64,000 nt of DNA. Origin: Pseudarthrobacter polychromogenes (GTDB lineage Bacteria > Actinomycetota > Actinomycetes > Actinomycetales > Micrococcaceae). Below, in pieces: positions 54,943-63,617 of this stretch (the stretch's first letter is position 1; every line of letters begins with the position of its first letter). The translations under genes and the position numbers were made by a program. The stretch covers positions 118,151-182,150 of the forward strand of contig NZ_BMKU01000009.1 of NCBI RefSeq assembly GCF_014644495.1, written 5' to 3'. Under the pieces are notes generated by a model. It made no database searches, was not told the DNA's origin, and saw only the letters and a list, made by a program, of their open reading frames with translations.

Positions 54943-54954
54943 GAGATGGCCAGG

Positions 54955-56040
54955 ATGAGCACCGGAACAGAGCGCACAGCAGCGCCGCGGCAGGAGGTCG
55001 CCGCGGCGCAGGACAGTGGGCATTCGGCAGGAAGTACGACGGCGGCTGGCGGGTTGGGTGCCCCGGGGCAGGGCGGCGGCTCAGGTGGCGGCGGGGCAAC
55101 TGCCGGCAGCACGGCCCTCCCCCTGAGGCCGAAGGCCAACCTCAAACTGCGGTTCAACCGGGACCGCTCCTTGGTGTTCATGGCACTGCCCGCCGTGATC
55201 CTGCTGGCGATTTTCGCGTACCTGCCCATGCTGGGCAACGTGGTGGCCTTCCAGGACTACTCCCCGTATGTGGGGATTCCGGCCAGCCCCTGGGTGGGGC
55301 TGGACAACTTCGCGCGGGTGCTGGCGGACCCCGACTTCTGGCTGGCCGTCAAGAACACGCTGGTGATCACGGCGTTCCAGCTGGTGTTCTTCTTCCCAAT
55401 CCCCATTGCCCTGGCCATGCTGCTCAACTCCCTGGTCAACCCGCGGCTCCGGGCAGCCATCCAGGCCGTGGTGTACCTGCCGCACTTCTTTTCCTGGGTG
55501 CTGGTGGTCTCCGTCTTCCAGCAGATCTTCGGCGGGGCGGGGCTGCTGAACCAGTCGCTGCGCGCCAACGGCTGGCAGGCCGTGGACATCATGACCAACC
55601 CGGACACGTTCCTGTTCCTGCTCACCTCCCAGGCCATCTGGAAGGACGCAGGCTGGGGCATCATCGTGTTCCTCGCAGCCCTCAGCGCCATCGATCCCGC
55701 GCAGTATGAAGCAGCGGCGGTGGACGGTGCCGGCCGGTGGAAGCGCATGTGGCACGTCACCCTTCCCGGGCTCCGCAGCGTCATCGTTCTGCTGCTCATC
55801 CTGAGGCTGGGGGACTCGCTGACCGTGGGCTTCGAGCAGATGATCCTGCAGCGGGACGCCGTGGGAGCCGAGGCCTCCGAAGTCCTGGACACCTTCGTGT
55901 ACTACACCGGCGTGCAGAACGGCGACTGGAGCTACGCTGCCGCCGCAGGCCTGATCAAGGGCCTGGTGAGCCTGGCGCTGATCCTGACCGCCAACAAAGT
56001 TGCCCACATCTTCGGTGAGAGCGGTGTCTATTCCAAATGA
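54955..56040 (+). CDS. LplB-type sugar ABC permease
   Basis: 361 residues from ATG 54955, with AGGAG 9 bases upstream; ATG 54946 would overlap that site. A 60-residue Gly/Ala-rich cytoplasmic tail precedes six helices beginning FMALPAVILLAIFAYLPMLG. The EAA loop reads EAAAVDGAGRWKRMWHVTLP. NYxxV-type LplB features (AFQDYSPYVGI, GLDNFARVL) are present. It pairs with the YtcP-type permease whose start overlaps its stop (ATGA). No ATPase is encoded in the locus. Confidence 0.92.
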   Translation: MSTGTERTAAPRQEVAAAQDSGHSAGSTTAAGGLGAPGQGGGSGGGGATAGSTALPLRPKANLKLRFNRDRSLVFMALPAVILLAIFAYLPMLGNVVAFQDYSPYVGIPASPWVGLDNFARVLADPDFWLAVKNTLVITAFQLVFFFPIPIALAMLLNSLVNPRLRAAIQAVVYLPHFFSWVLVVSVFQQIFGGAGLLNQSLRANGWQAVDIMTNPDTFLFLLTSQAIWKDAGWGIIVFLAALSAIDPAQYEAAAVDGAGRWKRMWHVTLPGLRSVIVLLLILRLGDSLTVGFEQMILQRDAVGAEASEVLDTFVYYTGVQNGDWSYAAAAGLIKGLVSLALILTANKVAHIFGESGVYSK

Positions 56041-56990
56041 GCACACTAACCAACAAGGCGCACACGCCAGACAGTGCCGCTAAACCACCCAGGCAGCCGC
56101 GCACCAAACCGGAACGCCCTATCTGGGACGAAGAACCCGGAGCGGCGGCGAAGGCCGGCAAGATCGTGGTGCTCGCCGTCGTCGTCCTGGCAGTCCTCGG
56201 GCCGCTGTACACGATCGTCCTCACCAGCATCTCCTCCCAGGCAACCATCACGCAGGCCGGCGGGCTGGTCCTGGTCCCCGGGGAAATCTCCTTCGCCGCC
56301 TACCAGCAGATCCTCAGCGGCGGGGTGGTCACCAGGGCGGTGCTGGTCAGCGTGGGCGTCACGGCCACCGGAACGGCCCTGAGCATGGTGGTGTCCATCC
56401 TCTGCGCCTACGGCCTGTCCCGGCCGGGGTCCTTCGCCCACACGCCTATCCTGTTCACCCTGCTGATCACCATGTTCTTCAGCGCAGGCATCATCCCGGC
56501 GTACCTGCTGGTGTCCGGCCTGGGCCTGATCAACACCTACTGGGCGCTGATCCTGCCCAGCTGCATCTCCGTGTTCAACATCATCATCCTGCGCGGCTTC
56601 TTCATGGGCATCGACCGGGGGATCCTGGACAGCGCCAGGATTGACGGCGCCAGCGAGTGGCGCACCCTCACCCAGATCGTGCTGCCCATGTCCAAGGCCG
56701 TCACCGCCGTCATCGCCCTGTTTTACGGGGTGGGCTACTGGAACGCGTTCTTCAACGCCATCCTCTACATCAACGACAGCTCCATGAACCCGCTGCAGGT
56801 GGTGCTCCGGTCCTACGTGCTCCAGGGTGTTTCTGTGCCCGGCCAGGTGGATGTTGGCACCGGGGCGGCGGCAGGCCCGGCGCTGCAGATGGCCGTGATC
56901 GTGCTCGCCATGATCCCCATCCTGATCGTCTACCCCTTCGTGCAGAAGCACTTCACCAAAGGTGTGATGATCGGCGCGGTCAAGGGATGA
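56037..56990 (+). CDS. YtcP/LplC-type sugar ABC permease
   Basis: 317 residues, ATGA overlap with the LplB-type gene. Six helices; the conserved loop reads DSARIDGASEWRTLTQIVLP and NIIILRGFFMGIDRGI precedes it, as in YtcP. The C-terminus YPFVQKHFTKGVMIGAVKG is highly typical of this class. Together with the LplA and LplB homologues it makes a complex-oligosaccharide importer that must borrow an ATPase from elsewhere. Confidence 0.93.
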   Translation: MSTLTNKAHTPDSAAKPPRQPRTKPERPIWDEEPGAAAKAGKIVVLAVVVLAVLGPLYTIVLTSISSQATITQAGGLVLVPGEISFAAYQQILSGGVVTRAVLVSVGVTATGTALSMVVSILCAYGLSRPGSFAHTPILFTLLITMFFSAGIIPAYLLVSGLGLINTYWALILPSCISVFNIIILRGFFMGIDRGILDSARIDGASEWRTLTQIVLPMSKAVTAVIALFYGVGYWNAFFNAILYINDSSMNPLQVVLRSYVLQGVSVPGQVDVGTGAAAGPALQMAVIVLAMIPILIVYPFVQKHFTKGVMIGAVKG

Positions 56991-57016
56991 GCGTTCCCGT
57001 GTCCCTGCGGCAGCTG

Positions 57017-58051
57017 TCAGCGGACCGCCGCGGTGCTTGCCCCCTCGGAGAGGGTGGGGGCGATGAGCCGCAGCTCGGCGGGCTTGGCCAGGCTCAGCCG
57101 GTCCATCACCATCTCCACGGCGGCGCGGCCGATGTCCATGGCGGGGATGGACACCGCCGTCCAGGGCAGGAAGGCGGACGTGGCCACATCGGCCGGGGCA
57201 ATGACCACCACCGAGATGTCTTCCGGGACGGAGAGGCTGTGCGCGGCGAGGTTCTCGCGCAGGATGGGCAGCAGTCCCTCGTTGTGCACCAGGAGGGCGG
57301 TGATGGCCTCCGGACCGGCGAAGACCTTGTCCAGCGCGCGGGCCAGGTCCTTGGAGTTCGCCTCGCAGGCCACCGAGACATGCGTGACCTCAAGTTCCCG
57401 GCATGCCTCCTCGAAACCGCGCAGGGCCCGGTCCGCATAGGTGGCGTGCCGGCGCAGCGAGGCGGGCGGGGAACCGATGAAGGCGATGCCGCGGTGGCCC
57501 AGCTCCACCAGATGGCGGACCGCGGTGCGGGAGGCGCCGGCGAAGTCGAAGTCAACGCAGCTGAGGCCACGCGGATCGTCCGGCATGCCGATCAGCACTG
57601 CGGGCTTGTCCAGCTTGGCCAGCACGGGGATGCGCGGATCGCGGGCCTCGATGTCCATCATCACCAGGCCGTCCACCATGGACTGGGACGTCACCCGCTC
57701 AATGCTGCCGGCGTCGTCCTGGGTCAGGAGCAGGACGTCCTGGTTGAACGTCCGGGCCGTAGTCACCACGGCGGTGACGAACTGCATCACCACTCCCACG
57801 TTGACGTCCGCGCGGAGGGGCACCACCAGCCCCAGGACGTTGGAGCGGCTGGAGGCCAGAGCGCGGGCACTGGACCGGGGACTGTACTTCAGCCGCCGCA
57901 TGGCCGCTTCGACGATTTCGCGGGTTTCTTTCGATATGGGACGGTTCCCGCTCATCACGTAGGACACGGTGCTCGTGGAAACCCCTGCCTCTTTGGCCAC
58001 GTCACTGATGGTCGCCGCCGTTGAAGCCTTTCGATTACTCATATCCATCAT
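57017..58051 (-). CDS. LacI-family regulator of the xyloglucan-type locus
   Basis: 344 residues (341 or 343 if a later ATG at 58042 or 58048 is used). HTH at 15-37 (TISDVAKEAGVSTSTVSYVMSG), hinge LKYSPRSSARALASSRSN, effector domain with VDGLVMMDIEARDPRIP, GHRGIAFIGSPPA, DISVVVIAPADVATSAFLPWTAVSIP. It lies between the importer genes (convergent) and GH42 (divergent, only 16 bases apart). It probably represses both through sites such as 53183. Confidence 0.93.
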   Translation of the reverse strand: MMDMSNRKASTAATISDVAKEAGVSTSTVSYVMSGNRPISKETREIVEAAMRRLKYSPRSSARALASSRSNVLGLVVPLRADVNVGVVMQFVTAVVTTARTFNQDVLLLTQDDAGSIERVTSQSMVDGLVMMDIEARDPRIPVLAKLDKPAVLIGMPDDPRGLSCVDFDFAGASRTAVRHLVELGHRGIAFIGSPPASLRRHATYADRALRGFEEACRELEVTHVSVACEANSKDLARALDKVFAGPEAITALLVHNEGLLPILRENLAAHSLSVPEDISVVVIAPADVATSAFLPWTAVSIPAMDIGRAAVEMVMDRLSLAKPAELRLIAPTLSEGASTAAVR

Positions 58052-58067
58052 TTAACCAAGGAATTCC

Positions 58068-60128
58068 ATGCATCCTCGAAGCCACGGCCTGAGCGCCGTG
58101 ACAGAGCGGGCCGGGCTGCTCTTCGGCGCCGATTACAACCCCGAGCAGTGGCCGGAGGAAAGCTGGCCGGAGGACATCCGGCTGATGCAGCAGGCCGGCA
58201 TCAACCTGGTCACCCTCGGCGTCTTCAGCTGGGCACGCCTGCAGCCAACCGAGGGCACCTGGGACTTCGGCTGGCTTGACCGGATCCTTGCCCTCCTCGA
58301 CGAGGGAAACATCAAGGTCTGCCTGGCCACGCCCACCGCATCGCCGCCGCCCTGGCTGGGGCACCGCTACCCCAGCACGCTGCCCACGGACGCCGCCGGG
58401 ACGACGCTCTGGTACGGCTCCCGCAACCAGTTCTCGCCGTCGTCGGCCGTGTACCGCAGCGCCGCACGGCAGGTCACCGCAGCGCTCGCCGAGCGGTACG
58501 GCCAGCACCCCGCCGTGGTGATGTGGCACGTGGGGAACGAGCTGGGACAGATCAGTTACGACGACGAAACGGCCGCCGCGTTCCGCACCTGGCTGCTGCG
58601 CCGCTACGGCTCCCTGGAACACCTGAACTCGGCCTGGGGGACCACTTTCTGGAGCCAGGGCTACAGCACCTGGGAGGAAATCCTGCCGCCGCGCACGGCG
58701 CCGTACCTCCACAACCCCACGCAGGTCCTGGACTTCAAGCGCTTTACCTCGGAGTCGCTGCTCGGACTTTTCACCGCTGAACGGGACATCATCCGCCAGT
58801 ACTCCCCGGCTGTACCGGTCACCACCAACCTGATGGGGTTCTTCCGCGGCGCGGACTACTTCAGCTTCGCGGGGGAAACGGACCTGGTGGGCAACAACTG
58901 GTACACCGATCCCGGGCAACCGCAGACCTGGGAACTGGGCGCCCTCACCCACGACCTGTGCCGCGGACTGGCCGGCGGCACACCCTGGCTGCTGATGGAA
59001 TCGGCAGCCTCCGCGGTGAACTGGCGGCCCCACAACAGCGCCAAGGAACCCGGGGCCCTCCGCGTGGATTCGTTCTCCGCCCTGGCCCGCGGCTCCGACG
59101 GCATCTGCTTCTTCCAGTTCCGCCAGTCCGCCTTCGGCGCCGAACGCTTCCACTCCGCCGTGGTGCCGCTGGCAGGGGAGGACACCCGGTTGTTCCGCGA
59201 AGTCGCGGAGCTCGGCTCCCAGTTGCAGGACCTGCGGCTCCTCGCCGGGACCCCGGCGCCGTCCCGGATCGCTGTCCTCTTCGACTGGAACAGCTGGTGG
59301 GCGGCGGAGGCCCCGGACTGCCCCACGGACCGGCTCGGCGTCCTGGACCAGCTGCAGGCCTACTACCGGCCGCTGCTGCGGCGCGGCCTTGCCGCGGAGG
59401 TGGTGCATCCCTCAACGCCGCTGGACCGGTTCGACCTGGTGCTCGTCCCCAGCCTCTTCCTCCTCACCGAGGACCACGCCGGGGCGCTGACGTCCTGGGT
59501 GCACCGGGGCGGGACGGCCGTCGTCGGGCCCTTCACCGGGGTGGCGGACAGCAACGGCCACCTCCGGCAGGGGCGGTTCCCCTCTGTCCTGGCGCCCATG
59601 CTCGGCGTCAGCGGCGAGGAATGGCGGCCCCTGGCGGAAGGAATCGGCCTCGACTTCGCGGCGCCCCCGGACGGCGTCTCCGCAGATGCACCCGCCGGCA
59701 TCCAGGCCACTGTCTGGTCCGAGGACCTCCGCCTGGACGGCCCCGGCGCCTCGGCGGCGGCCACGTTTGCCTCAGGCGCCCTGGCTGGAAAACCGGCGGT
59801 AGTCCGGAACAGCCACGGCAGCGGCACCGCCTGGTACGCCGGGTGCGACCTCCCCGGTCCTGCGCTGGGCCACATCGTGGGGGAGGCCCTGGCGGCAGCC
59901 CGCATCTCCTCGCCGGTGGCAGGAACGCTGCCGGACGACGTCGAACTCGCCACCCGCGGCGGCCACCACTTCCTGCTGAACCACGGCGCGGAACCACGCA
60001 CCGTGACGCTCACCGGGCAGTCTGTGGACGTGCTCACCGGGGACGCCTGCGGGCCCCGCCTGGCCCTGGAACCGTACGGCGCCCTGGTCCTCAAAGACAG
60101 CCCAGACCCTCTTGAGAACGGAAACTGA
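58068..60128 (+). CDS. GH42 beta-galactosidase
   Basis: 686 residues, AAGGAATTCC just before the ATG. GH42 signatures: LLFGADYNPEQWPEESWPEDI (18-38), acid/base Glu158 in WHVGNELGQ, nucleophile Glu311 in WLLMESAAS; a trimer-forming A domain with TGVADSNGHL follows at about 400-620. The zinc Cys cluster of some family members is not seen. No signal peptide. It would remove beta-linked galactose from xyloglucan oligosaccharide side chains. The next gene starts 6 bases after its stop, so they are co-transcribed. Confidence 0.94.
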   Translation: MHPRSHGLSAVTERAGLLFGADYNPEQWPEESWPEDIRLMQQAGINLVTLGVFSWARLQPTEGTWDFGWLDRILALLDEGNIKVCLATPTASPPPWLGHRYPSTLPTDAAGTTLWYGSRNQFSPSSAVYRSAARQVTAALAERYGQHPAVVMWHVGNELGQISYDDETAAAFRTWLLRRYGSLEHLNSAWGTTFWSQGYSTWEEILPPRTAPYLHNPTQVLDFKRFTSESLLGLFTAERDIIRQYSPAVPVTTNLMGFFRGADYFSFAGETDLVGNNWYTDPGQPQTWELGALTHDLCRGLAGGTPWLLMESAASAVNWRPHNSAKEPGALRVDSFSALARGSDGICFFQFRQSAFGAERFHSAVVPLAGEDTRLFREVAELGSQLQDLRLLAGTPAPSRIAVLFDWNSWWAAEAPDCPTDRLGVLDQLQAYYRPLLRRGLAAEVVHPSTPLDRFDLVLVPSLFLLTEDHAGALTSWVHRGGTAVVGPFTGVADSNGHLRQGRFPSVLAPMLGVSGEEWRPLAEGIGLDFAAPPDGVSADAPAGIQATVWSEDLRLDGPGASAAATFASGALAGKPAVVRNSHGSGTAWYAGCDLPGPALGHIVGEALAAARISSPVAGTLPDDVELATRGGHHFLLNHGAEPRTVTLTGQSVDVLTGDACGPRLALEPYGALVLKDSPDPLENGN

Positions 60129-60134
60129 CATCCC

Positions 60135-62309
60135 ATGAAATTTACCGACGGCTACTGGCTGTACCGCAAAGGCTTCTCGGCGCTGCACCCGCGCGACGTC
60201 TCGGACGTGGTGGAGGACGAGCGGACCCTAACGGTCTACGCACCCACCAAGCGCATCACCTCCCGCGGCGATGCCCTGAACCTTCCCCAGCTGACGGTCA
60301 CCTTCGACGCGCCCCTGCCGGACGTCATCGGCGTGACCATCGAGCACTTCCAGGGCGGGCTGGACAACGGCCCGCACTTTGACGTGAACCGCACGGGACC
60401 GGCGCCGCAGTTCAGCCGGGACGCGGACACGGCCAGCATTACCTCCGGCGGGCTCACGGCACGGATCAGCACGGACGGGGACTGGGGCGTCGATTTCCTG
60501 GGGAACGGCAGGCTGCTGACCACCTCCACGCCGCGCAGCGTTGGCGTCATCACGGACGACGGCGGGCGGACCTTTGTGCACGAACAGCTCAGCCTGGGCG
60601 TGGGCACCAATGTGTACGGCCTGGGCGAGCGCTTCGGCGCGTTCGTCAAGAACGGCCAGTCGGTAGACATCTGGAACGAGGACGGCGGCACCTCCAGCGA
60701 CCTCGCCTACAAGAACGTGCCGTTCTTCATCACCAACGACGGCTACGGGGTGTTCGTGAACCACCCGGAGAAGGTGTCCTTCGAGGTGGGGTCGGAGGTG
60801 GTGTCCCGCACCCAGTTCAGCGTGGAGGGCCAGAGGCTCCAGTACTTCATCATCCACGGGCCCTCGCCCAAGGACATCATCCGCCGGTACACCGAACTGA
60901 CCGGGCGGCCATCGCGGATCCCGGCCTGGTCCTACGGCCTGTGGCTCTCCACCTCCTTCACCACGGACTACGACGAAAAGACCGTGAACTCGTTCATTGA
61001 CGGCATGGAGGAGCGGAAGCTGCCCCTGTCCGTCTTCCACTTCGACTGCCACTGGATGAGGTCCTTCCACTGGAGCGACTTCGTCTGGGACCCCGCCACG
61101 TTCCCGGACCCGGAAGGCATGCTGGCCCGGCTCCACGACCGGGGGCTGAAGGTCTGCGTCTGGATCAACCCGTACATCGCCCAGCGCTCGCACTTGTTCC
61201 GGGAGGGGCTGGAGCGGGGCTTCCTGGTCAAACGGCCGGACGGGTCGGTGTGGCAGTGGGACATGTGGCAGGCCGGCATGGGGCTGGTGGACTTCACCAA
61301 CCCGGACGCCGTGCTCTGGTACCAAGACAAGCTCCGCGGCCTGCTGGGCCAGGGCGTGGACTCGTTCAAGACGGACTTCGGCGAGCGCATCCCCACCGAT
61401 GTGGTGTGGCACGACGGCTCCGATCCGGACAGGATGCACAACTACTACGCGCAGCTGTACAACAGGACGGTTTTCGACCTGCTGTCCAAGGAACTGGGCG
61501 AAGGCGAAGCCGTGGTGTTTGCCCGTTCTGCCACGGCCGGCGGCCAGACCATGCCGGTGCACTGGGGCGGGGACTGCGAGTCCACGTTTGCTGCCATGGC
61601 TGAATCGCTGCGCGGCGGGCTGTCCCTGGCGGCGTCGGGCTTCTCCTTCTGGAGCCACGACATCGGCGGCTTTGAGGGCACGCCCGAGCCGGAGATCTTC
61701 AAGCGGTGGATCGCGTTCGGCCTGCTGTCCTCGCACTCGAGGCTCCACGGGTCCAACTCCTACCGTGTGCCGTGGCTGGTGGATGAGGAATCCGTGGACG
61801 TGCTCCGGCACTTCACGGAGCAGAAGATGCGGCTGATGCCCTACCTGCAGATGGCGGCGGAGCAGGCGTACGCGGAGGGGATTCCCCTGATGCGTCCGCT
61901 CTTTATGGAGTTCCCCGAGGACCCGGGCTGCGCGCACCTGGACCGGCAGTACATGCTGGGGCCGGACATCCTGGTGGCACCGGTCATGGACCCGTCCGGC
62001 ACCGTGTCCTTCTACCTGCCCGAGGGCACCTGGACGCACCTGGAAACAGGGGAGCAGCTGGCGGGCCCGCGCTGGCACCGCAAGGAGTATTCGGTGATGC
62101 AGGCTGCCACCTGGGTCAGGGAAGGGGCTGTGCTGCCCATCGGTACAGTGTCGGACCGGCCGGACTACGACTGGGCACGGGACATGCAGTTCCGGGCGTT
62201 CGCCGCGGCGGACGGGACACGGCACATTGCTGTGCCCTCGCCGGACGGTTCCACCACGGACTTTGAGGTGACCGTCAGCGGCGGCGACGTGTCCGCCGTC
62301 GTAGCCTGA
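60135..62309 (+). CDS. yicI: GH31 alpha-xylosidase (YicI type)
   Basis: 724 residues. Nucleophile Asp414 lies in FKTDFGERIPTDV, the hallmark of YicI-type alpha-xylosidases (YicI Asp416), and acid/base Asp480 in PVHWGGDC (Asp482). CVWINPYIAQ and HFDCHWMRSF are also YicI-like; at the residue equal to YicI Phe308, which helps bind xylose, this protein has His306. N-terminal beta-sandwich about 1-250, barrel 260-590, C-terminal beta domains to the end. Cytoplasmic. It releases non-reducing alpha-xylose from xyloglucan oligosaccharides. Stop overlaps the next ATG (TGATG). Confidence 0.92.
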   Translation: MKFTDGYWLYRKGFSALHPRDVSDVVEDERTLTVYAPTKRITSRGDALNLPQLTVTFDAPLPDVIGVTIEHFQGGLDNGPHFDVNRTGPAPQFSRDADTASITSGGLTARISTDGDWGVDFLGNGRLLTTSTPRSVGVITDDGGRTFVHEQLSLGVGTNVYGLGERFGAFVKNGQSVDIWNEDGGTSSDLAYKNVPFFITNDGYGVFVNHPEKVSFEVGSEVVSRTQFSVEGQRLQYFIIHGPSPKDIIRRYTELTGRPSRIPAWSYGLWLSTSFTTDYDEKTVNSFIDGMEERKLPLSVFHFDCHWMRSFHWSDFVWDPATFPDPEGMLARLHDRGLKVCVWINPYIAQRSHLFREGLERGFLVKRPDGSVWQWDMWQAGMGLVDFTNPDAVLWYQDKLRGLLGQGVDSFKTDFGERIPTDVVWHDGSDPDRMHNYYAQLYNRTVFDLLSKELGEGEAVVFARSATAGGQTMPVHWGGDCESTFAAMAESLRGGLSLAASGFSFWSHDIGGFEGTPEPEIFKRWIAFGLLSSHSRLHGSNSYRVPWLVDEESVDVLRHFTEQKMRLMPYLQMAAEQAYAEGIPLMRPLFMEFPEDPGCAHLDRQYMLGPDILVAPVMDPSGTVSFYLPEGTWTHLETGEQLAGPRWHRKEYSVMQAATWVREGAVLPIGTVSDRPDYDWARDMQFRAFAAADGTRHIAVPSPDGSTTDFEVTVSGGDVSAVVA

Positions 62310-63280
62310 TGGAATCTGTCACCGAGGCGAGGATACCCGCAGCCATGAAAACCCTGGGCCGCACCGGCCTCCCTGTCACCGATGTATGCGTTGGCACGAG
62401 TTCGCTGGGAAACCACCCGCGGAACGGCACCGCGGCGGAGCGGACGGCAACGGCAGTGGCGGCCGTCCGCGCCGCCCTGGCCGGGCCCTTCAACTTCCTG
62501 GACACCTCCAACGAATACGGTCACGACGGCGGCAGCGAGCGCTGGATCGGGCAGGCCATCCGGGAAGCGGGCGGGCTGCCGGAAGGCTTTGTCCTGTCCA
62601 CGAAGGTGGATCCCATCCTGGGGACGGCGGACTTCTCCGGCGACCGTGTCCGGCGCAGCGTGGAGGAGAGCCTTGAGCGGCTGGGGCTGGACAGGCTGCC
62701 GCTGGTCCACCTCCATGATCCGGAGAAGATCAGCTTCGGGGAGGGTGTTGCGGCGGGCGGGCCGTTGGAGGCGCTCGTTGATCTGAGGGACCAAGGGGTG
62801 ATTGGGCACCTCGGCGTGGCCGGCGGACCCATCGACCTGGAACTGAAGTACCTGGCCCTGGATGTGTTCGACGTGGTGATCAGCCACAACCGGTACACGC
62901 TGGTGGACCAGACGGCGGATCCGCTCATCGAGAACGCACGACGGCGGGGCGTCGCCTTCATCAATGCCGCGCCTTTTGGCGGCGGCCTGCTGGTGAAGGG
63001 GCCCGATGCCACCACCAACTACTGTTACCGGCCGGCCAGCCCGGAACTGCTGGGCCGTGTCCGGGAGATGCAGGAGCTCTGCCGCGAGTATTCGGTGCCG
63101 CTCGCCGCCGCGGCCCTGCAGTTCTCCACCCGCAATCCCCGCATCACCTCAACCATCGTGGGGATGGCGGAGCCCGGGCGGGTGGCCGAAACCGCCCGCC
63201 TGGCGCAGTGGAGCATCCCGGAGGACTTCTGGGAACGCATGCTGCCGCTGGCCGCAGCCGGGAACGCGGATTTAAGGTAG
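62309..63280 (+). CDS. Aldo/keto reductase (D-threo-aldose / L-fucose dehydrogenase-like)
   Basis: 323 residues if it starts at ATG 62309, coupled by TGATG to the GH31 stop; ATG 62345 (residue 12) is an alternative. AKR catalytic residues: Asp in FLDTSNEYG (near 66) with Tyr in the same motif, Lys in STKVDP, and HDPE in place of the usual His motif; TIVGMAEPGRVAET near the end binds NADP. It resembles aldose 1-dehydrogenases acting on L-fucose or L-galactose. Fucose decorates plant xyloglucan, so it could oxidise a released sugar. Last gene of the operon. Confidence 0.85.
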   Translation: MESVTEARIPAAMKTLGRTGLPVTDVCVGTSSLGNHPRNGTAAERTATAVAAVRAALAGPFNFLDTSNEYGHDGGSERWIGQAIREAGGLPEGFVLSTKVDPILGTADFSGDRVRRSVEESLERLGLDRLPLVHLHDPEKISFGEGVAAGGPLEALVDLRDQGVIGHLGVAGGPIDLELKYLALDVFDVVISHNRYTLVDQTADPLIENARRRGVAFINAAPFGGGLLVKGPDATTNYCYRPASPELLGRVREMQELCREYSVPLAAAALQFSTRNPRITSTIVGMAEPGRVAETARLAQWSIPEDFWERMLPLAAAGNADLR

Positions 63281-63617
63281 AGAGTCAGTACACGGAATCG
63301 GGCTGGGGGCTACGGGACATATTTACGGGAGTCACCGGCCGGGGGACGAACTCCACGATGCCGCGACGATTGCAGTGGTGCCGCCGCGGTCCTCACCTGG
63401 TCCCCGAGACGTGACTGTCTCCCAAGGGTTTCGAGGCGATTTGATGTGTAGCGTTTGGGGCACCTTCACCGGGCAATTTTGCGGGCGGGTCTTACGGGAA
63501 TCGTCGGGCACCGGGATGCCACGCTCCTCAATGGAAATCATCTGTCTGTCGCACTGACCCGGCTGGGGACCGGCTAACGGGCGACTTCGATCTGGGTCGG
63601 GGCAGGATTCATCCTGC
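63281..63617. other. Non-coding stretch of 337 bases with altered composition
   Basis: No gene with a ribosome site or family character. GC falls and short A/T-rich tracts appear (CATATTTACGGG, GCAATTTTGCGG). I saw no direct repeat, integrase or tRNA that would prove a junction, but the composition change matches that of the gene beyond. Confidence 0.5.

Noticed and set aside
60228..62225. 665-codon open frame antisense to the GH31 gene
   Set aside because: Same mirror effect; composition is His/Pro/Arg-rich and matches no family, while the sense frame has full catalytic motifs.
63375..63557. 60-codon frame in the final non-coding stretch
   Set aside because: No ribosome site, biased composition, no hydrophobic or family character.
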